Assembly (NCBI GenBank): GCA_947473125.1
Contig: CANJDH010000004.1
Coordinates: 34,825 to 98,824 of the forward strand
DNA from: Burkholderiales bacterium
GTDB lineage: Bacteria > Pseudomonadota > Gammaproteobacteria > Burkholderiales > JAEUOS01
Reading direction: 5' to 3'
Length of the DNA: 64,000 nt
Below are positions 60,148 through 64,000 of this stretch, piece after piece. Position 1 is the stretch's first letter, and each line of letters begins with the position of its first letter. A model generated the notes under the pieces. It was given only the letters and a program-made list of their open reading frames with translations. It had not been told where the DNA came from and searched no databases. Made by a program: the position numbers and the translations under genes.

Positions 60148-60954
60148 GTGCCGGCGCCTGGCAACAGCCCAACTACCAGTAGGGTCAGCGGTACCCAGAG
60201 CATCGCTCGTGCGGTTGCGCTGCTACGCGCTGCAGCCCAGAGCAATCGCCAGGGCAGCACGGTCGCGGAACTGGCCAGCCGGACGGGAATTGACCGCAGC
60301 ACCACCCACCGCATGCTCAAGTGCCTGGCCAAGGAGGGACTGCTCGGCAGCGCCGAGGAGCCTATGCGCTATTTTCTTGGCCCACTTGCGTATGAACTCG
60401 GCCTTGCAGCCGCCGAACGCCTTGACCTGCGCAAGCTGTGCCGCCCGGCCATGGCGCGCATTGCCGAGTTGACCGGTGATACCGTATTTCTAATGCTGCG
60501 CGATGGCTATGACTCGGTTTGTGCCGACCGGCTCGGCGGCCATTATCCGGTCAAAACGTTCGTGGTTGACGTCGGTACGCGCCGCCCCCTCGGCATTGGC
60601 GCCGGCAGCTTGGCCATTCTGGCCTCGCTGCCCCCTGAAGAAGCGGAAGCCGCGATCCTTGCCAACGAATGCAGGATCGATCAGTTTGTCGGCATGAGCG
60701 CAGCGCATCTGCGCAGGCTGGCGGCCAAAGCACGCACCGAGCAGCGCGCCATCATGGACGTGATTGACGTCAAGGACGTACAGGCGATCGCGGTTCCGAT
60801 CCGGGCACCGAGCGGATATGCGGTCGGTGCGCTCAGCATTGCGGCCATCGCTTCGCGCATGACGGCCCGAAGGCGCACAGAGTTGTTTGGCATTCTGCAA
60901 CGTGAAGCCGGCCTGCTGACCGGGACGCTCGGCTCCAGCGCCTGGCTTGGCTGA
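60148..60954 (+). CDS. IclR-family transcriptional regulator
   Basis: About 268 aa. The N-terminal winged helix is GTQSIARAVALLRAAAQSN, then VAELASRTGIDRSTTHRMLKCLAKEGLL; the C-terminal IclR effector domain follows (LGPLAYELGLAAAERLDLRK, MLRDGYDSVCADRLGGHYPV, PLGIGAGSLAILASLPPEE and a terminal VGALSIAAIASRM). I choose GTG 60148 (GAGG upstream) over the track TTG 60124, which lies in an operator. It sits between two divergent arms that each start with a TctC receptor and is their probable regulator, likely responding to an acidic metabolite. Confidence 0.92.
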   Translation: MPAPGNSPTTSRVSGTQSIARAVALLRAAAQSNRQGSTVAELASRTGIDRSTTHRMLKCLAKEGLLGSAEEPMRYFLGPLAYELGLAAAERLDLRKLCRPAMARIAELTGDTVFLMLRDGYDSVCADRLGGHYPVKTFVVDVGTRRPLGIGAGSLAILASLPPEEAEAAILANECRIDQFVGMSAAHLRRLAAKARTEQRAIMDVIDVKDVQAIAVPIRAPSGYAVGALSIAAIASRMTARRRTELFGILQREAGLLTGTLGSSAWLG

Positions 60955-61023
60955 TGTGGACATGCCCGGCCCTCACACCAATCACCCCAGTACCTGCACC
61001 TGCATTCCCCTCAGGAGACTCGA

Positions 61024-61998
61024 TTGAAACTGACCCGCTCGTTCCGGAACTGCCTGACCATCATTGCAGCGCTTGCGAGCGTCCCACTCGCCAGCGCGGA
61101 CACCTTTCCTGCGCGCCCGGTGCGCCTGATCGTGCCCTTTGCCACGGGTGGCACCAGCGACATCGTTTCGCGCATGCTCGCCAAGGAGTTGAGCGATGAG
61201 TGGAAGATGTCGATCGTTGTCGACAATCGGCCTGGTGCCGGGGGCATTCTCGGATCAGAAATAGTGGCCCGCGCCGCTCCGGACGGCTACACCCTGCTCA
61301 TGGGCACGGTGGCCACCCACGGCATCAATGCCAGCCTCTATAGCAAGCTACCTTACGATACAGTCAAGGACTTTGACCCGGTGTCACTGGTGGCATCGAC
61401 CCCCAGCGTGCTGATGGTGCATCCGTCCGTTCCGGTCAGTAGCGTTGCGGAGTTCATCGCCTACGCCAAGGCCAACCCGGGCAAGCTCAATTTCGGATCG
61501 TCCGGAAACGGTAGTTCGCATCACCTCGCTGGCGAAATGTTCAATTCCGAGGCCGGCGTGAAGATGGTCCATGTGCCCTACAAGGGCACGGCAGCCGCAA
61601 TTACAGACCTGCTTGCCGGGCAGATCCAGTTGACCATCGATACGCTTCCGTCTGCGATGCCCTATGTAAAGTCGGACAAGCTCAAGGCTCTGGGTGTGAC
61701 CAGTACCCAGCGCTATCGCACCTTGCCAGACTTGCCGGCGATTGCCGAATCGCTGCCAGGCTACGAAATTGCCTCCTGGTATGGCATGCTGGCCCCGGCC
61801 GGCACGCCGCCGGACGTGATCCGGAAAATCGGCGAAGATGTCGGACGCATCGTGCGTCGGACTGATTTTCGCGACAAGCTGCTCGCACAAGGCGCCACCC
61901 CGGTGGGCAGTACTGCCGAGCAATTCCGGACCCACATCCAGAACGAACTGGCAAAGTGGGCCAAGGTTGTGAAGAGCTCCGGCGCGCGCGTCAACTGA
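61024..61998 (+). CDS. Bug/TctC family substrate-binding protein (IclR-linked, right arm)
   Basis: A 324-aa receptor. It starts at TTG 61024 with a strong AGGAG 7 bp upstream, so the rare start codon is well supported. Signal peptide (RNCLTIIAALASVPLASA), then FPARPVRLIVPFATGGTSDIVS, TVATHGINASLYSKLPYDTV, NFGSSGNGSSHHLAGEMFN, VPYKGTAAAITDLLAGQIQL and LPDLPAIAESLPGYEIASW. It is the closest relative in the window of the receptor at 58946. It is 69 bp after iclR and 19 bp before an FAD monooxygenase. Confidence 0.94.
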   Translation: MKLTRSFRNCLTIIAALASVPLASADTFPARPVRLIVPFATGGTSDIVSRMLAKELSDEWKMSIVVDNRPGAGGILGSEIVARAAPDGYTLLMGTVATHGINASLYSKLPYDTVKDFDPVSLVASTPSVLMVHPSVPVSSVAEFIAYAKANPGKLNFGSSGNGSSHHLAGEMFNSEAGVKMVHVPYKGTAAAITDLLAGQIQLTIDTLPSAMPYVKSDKLKALGVTSTQRYRTLPDLPAIAESLPGYEIASWYGMLAPAGTPPDVIRKIGEDVGRIVRRTDFRDKLLAQGATPVGSTAEQFRTHIQNELAKWAKVVKSSGARVN

Positions 61999-62017
61999 AC
62001 CCTCTTTTGCTTTGTCC

Positions 62018-63292
62018 ATGCATATCGTCATCCTCGGCGGCGGCATCGGCGGCCTGACAACCGCGCTTTCCCTGCACGCTGCCGGCATCGCCTGCAAAGT
62101 GTATGAAGCCACGACAGAGATCAAGCCGCTCGGTGTCGGCATCAACGTGCTGCCGCACTCAGTGCGTGAGCTCACGGAGCTCGGGTTGTTGCCCCGGCTC
62201 GATGCAATCGGCATTCGCACCGAAGAGCTGGTGTATGCCACCAAGCGCGGCGAAATCATCTGGCGCGAGCCGCGCGGCACCTTTGCCGGCTACCGCTGGC
62301 CGCAATTTTCAATCCACCGCGGCGACTTGCAAATGCTGCTTTTCGATGCGGTGGTCGAGCGCATGGGACAGGACGCAGTCGTCACCGGGCACCGTGCCAC
62401 GGCAGTCACCCAGGATGGCGCGCGCGCCACAGCGCATTTTGTCGATGTCGCTGGCAAGGCCTTGCCGGATGCAGGCGCCGACCTGGTGGTCGCCTCGGAC
62501 GGCATCCATTCGGCGATCCGCACCCAGTTCTTCCCCAACGAAGGCCCTCCGGTGTGGAGCAAGCGCATTCTCTGGCGCGGTACCACGGTCGCCAAGCCGT
62601 TCCTGACTGGCGCGTCGATGATGCTGGCCGGCTACGCCTGGAAAAAATGGGTGTGCTACCCGATCCGACAGCTCGAGAGCGAGAACGGCGAGCCGCGCCA
62701 ACTGATCAACTGGATCGCCGAACTCACCTTTGACTCCACCGACCTGCACGCCCCGCAAGACTGGAACCGCCTCGGCAAGCTCGAGGACTTCATGCCCGAT
62801 TTCGAAAAATGGAATTTCGGCTGGATGCATGTCGGCAAGATGATCCGCGATGCGCAGGCGGTGTACGAATACCCGATGAGCGACCGCAACCCGGCGCCCA
62901 CCTGGGTGCAGGGCCGCTGCGTGCTGCTCGGCGACGCTGCGCACGCGATGTACCCGATCGGCTCGAACGGCGCCTCGCAGGCGATCCTCGATGCGCGCAA
63001 GCTCGCGCATGCACTCGCTACCCAACCCACCATTGAGAGCGCACTCGCCGCCTATGAGGCGGAGCGCCTGCCTGCCACCGCGAAACTGCTTGAACTAACG
63101 CGTGCAGAGGGACCGGACGCCGTGATGCAGCGGGTTGAAGAACGCGCGCCAGGCGGGTTTGACGATCTGGAGAAGGTGTTGCCCCTGGCCGAACGCGAGG
63201 CGATTGCGGCGCGCTACAAGCTCGCAGCCGGGTTCGACATGCAGACACTCAACGGCAAACCCTCGTTGTCGGTGATACGCTCCACCGGGTAA
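62018..63292 (+). CDS. FAD-dependent monooxygenase (salicylate hydroxylase-like)
   Basis: A 424-aa group A flavoprotein: HIVILGGGIGGLTTALSLHAAG, DG motif LVVASDGIHSAIRTQFF and the second FAD motif CVLLGDAAHAMYPIGSNGASQAILDARKLAHAL. The last motif, with YPIGSNGASQ, matches the salicylate/6-hydroxynicotinate hydroxylase-like flavoproteins. ATG 62018 is chosen over TTG 62012. It would hydroxylate an aromatic or enol substrate using NAD(P)H. It is probably cotranscribed with the TctC gene upstream, and a membrane sensor fragment follows after 3 bp. Confidence 0.92.
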   Translation: MHIVILGGGIGGLTTALSLHAAGIACKVYEATTEIKPLGVGINVLPHSVRELTELGLLPRLDAIGIRTEELVYATKRGEIIWREPRGTFAGYRWPQFSIHRGDLQMLLFDAVVERMGQDAVVTGHRATAVTQDGARATAHFVDVAGKALPDAGADLVVASDGIHSAIRTQFFPNEGPPVWSKRILWRGTTVAKPFLTGASMMLAGYAWKKWVCYPIRQLESENGEPRQLINWIAELTFDSTDLHAPQDWNRLGKLEDFMPDFEKWNFGWMHVGKMIRDAQAVYEYPMSDRNPAPTWVQGRCVLLGDAAHAMYPIGSNGASQAILDARKLAHALATQPTIESALAAYEAERLPATAKLLELTRAEGPDAVMQRVEERAPGGFDDLEKVLPLAEREAIAARYKLAAGFDMQTLNGKPSLSVIRSTG

Positions 63293-63295
63293 ATC

Positions 63296-63889
63296 ATGAG
63301 CAACGACGCGACGACACGGCCCGACGCCACCGGGAAAAACCGGGACAACGAGAACCCGATCTACTGGGAGCCTTCCCTCGCCTACCTGAAACTTACCTGC
63401 GGCCTCTTGTTCATTGGCGCCATGTGCTTCATGCTCATGATTCGCGTCGTCGCACCGGACCAGACCGGGCGCTACCTTGCGTCAGCGATTGCGGGCGTGG
63501 TTGCCCTCTCAGCCTGGCTCCTGGCCGCGCAAGGACAGATCAAGACGGCGGTCTATATGCTGGCTATCGGCGCATGGATTGTCATTACCGGCATCGCCTT
63601 CTTCTTTGGCGGCGTGCGCGCGCCGGTCATTTATGCCTACCCGATCAGCATCGTCCTGTTTGGCTGGCTGATCAGTTCCCGGCTGGCAATATGGCTGGCG
63701 GGGCTCAGTGCCACAATCATTATCGGATTCGTCTATGGTGAGTCTTCGGGCTTTCTGCCGACGCAACCACCCACCCCCGCCGCTCTGCACGGCGTCGTGC
63801 AGGTACTTGTCATGGCCTTGTCCGCGGCACTCATTCACTATTTACTTCGGGCCAGTAGTGTCCGGTTAAATCAGGGTGTATCGGCCTGA
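63296..63889 (+). CDS. membrane sensor N-terminal fragment, apparently truncated
   Basis: A 197-aa ORF with about six hydrophobic helices (YLKLTCGLLFIGAMCFMLMI, AIAGVVALSAWLLAA, AVYMLAIGAWIVITGIAFFFGG, PISIVLFGWLISS, LAIWLAGLSATIIIGFVYG, GVVQVLVMALSAALIHYLLRA). The pattern resembles the integral membrane sensing part found before PAS/GGDEF or kinase domains, and ends just where a cytoplasmic domain would begin. The last nine residues (VRLNQGVSA) are read from sequence that looks like an insertion element end (TAGTGTCCGGTTAAA). I infer a gene broken by an IS. Confidence 0.6.
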   Translation: MSNDATTRPDATGKNRDNENPIYWEPSLAYLKLTCGLLFIGAMCFMLMIRVVAPDQTGRYLASAIAGVVALSAWLLAAQGQIKTAVYMLAIGAWIVITGIAFFFGGVRAPVIYAYPISIVLFGWLISSRLAIWLAGLSATIIIGFVYGESSGFLPTQPPTPAALHGVVQVLVMALSAALIHYLLRASSVRLNQGVSA

Positions 63890-64000
63890 GAGCCAATACA
63901 GGAGCGGGTTTCGAAGGATTTAGAGGTGTCCACGATTTGAATTTTTCCAGATGGATTTGCGATGCTTCCGGGGTTAACGGACCGGGGGTATGGCATGAAC
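63856..64000. mobile_element. probable left end of an insertion sequence (IS4-like), continues beyond window
   Basis: From TAGTGTCCGGTTAAATC the sequence changes character and no longer fits the upstream gene. I remember TGTCCGGTTAAA-type termini from IS4-family elements, but the transposase would lie outside the window. No coding frame can be assigned in the last 110 bp. Confidence 0.4.

Overview
The window is high-GC, gene-dense bacterial chromosome. It most resembles a betaproteobacterium of the Burkholderiales: five orphan Bug/TctC-type periplasmic receptors without TctA/TctB, a fused isobutyryl-CoA mutase (IcmF), and many small catabolic operons next to MarR or IclR regulators. This placement is inferred from gene content; no rRNA is present. 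I see about 61 protein-coding genes, one intact tRNA-Leu(CAA), several gene remnants, a family of REP-like palindromes and no CRISPR array.

Layout. (1) 1-5 kb: acyl-CoA metabolism (an NDP-forming CoA ligase running off the left edge, nitronate monooxygenase, a TctC receptor, a divergent acyl-CoA dehydrogenase) and a lone MlaC. (2) 5.2-10.1 kb: a Tat-exported NMT1-like binding protein, a four-PAS histidine kinase and an Rcp1-like response regulator, tightly packed. (3) 10.4-13.7 kb: icmF behind a promoter that carries a LiuR-like palindrome. (4) 13.8-16.8 kb: a toxin/debris zone with vapBC, a self-inhibited Fic protein, two related small ORFs, an ORF6N remnant and a metallo-hydrolase remnant. 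(5) 16.8-23.3 kb: PhyH oxygenase, cupin, TctC, RCK potassium channel, amidohydrolase, GIY-YIG protein, EamA transporter. (6) 23.5-27.2 kb: a histidine kinase followed after 8 bp by a Ser/Thr kinase fused to two receiver domains. (7) 27.2-34.1 kb: sirtuin, 2-hydroxyacid dehydrogenase and HpcH aldolase, then a MarR-controlled aromatic oxygenation operon and threonine aldolase. (8) 34.2-46.7 kb: ABC-2 exporter with MFS protein, TctC, an AbrB/PemK toxin-antitoxin pair, SDR and cupin, GST, MsrA, DUF72, MBL hydrolase and queA. (9) 46.7-50 kb: tRNA-Leu, an IS3-type remnant and a SulP-STAS-cNMP fusion transporter, closed by a duplicated tRNA 3' end and terminator, which looks like an island footprint. 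(10) 50-53.3 kb: hemerythrin, ion channel, glutamate dehydrogenase, cytochrome c. (11) 53.4-63.3 kb: an IclR regulator between two long divergent arms. The left arm is TctC, MBL hydrolase, 3-hydroxyisobutyrate-dehydrogenase-like protein, D-glutamate-cyclase-like protein, class II aldolase, TauD oxygenase and 2-hydroxyacid dehydrogenase. The right arm is a paralogous TctC and an FAD monooxygenase. (12) The right edge holds a membrane sensor fragment apparently cut by an insertion sequence.

The least explained parts are the IclR-controlled cluster with two near-identical 21-bp operator copies 110 bp apart, the histidine kinase/Ser-Thr-kinase-receiver pair, and the tRNA-Leu island. All functions are assigned by reading motifs and remembered family patterns; no database search was run.
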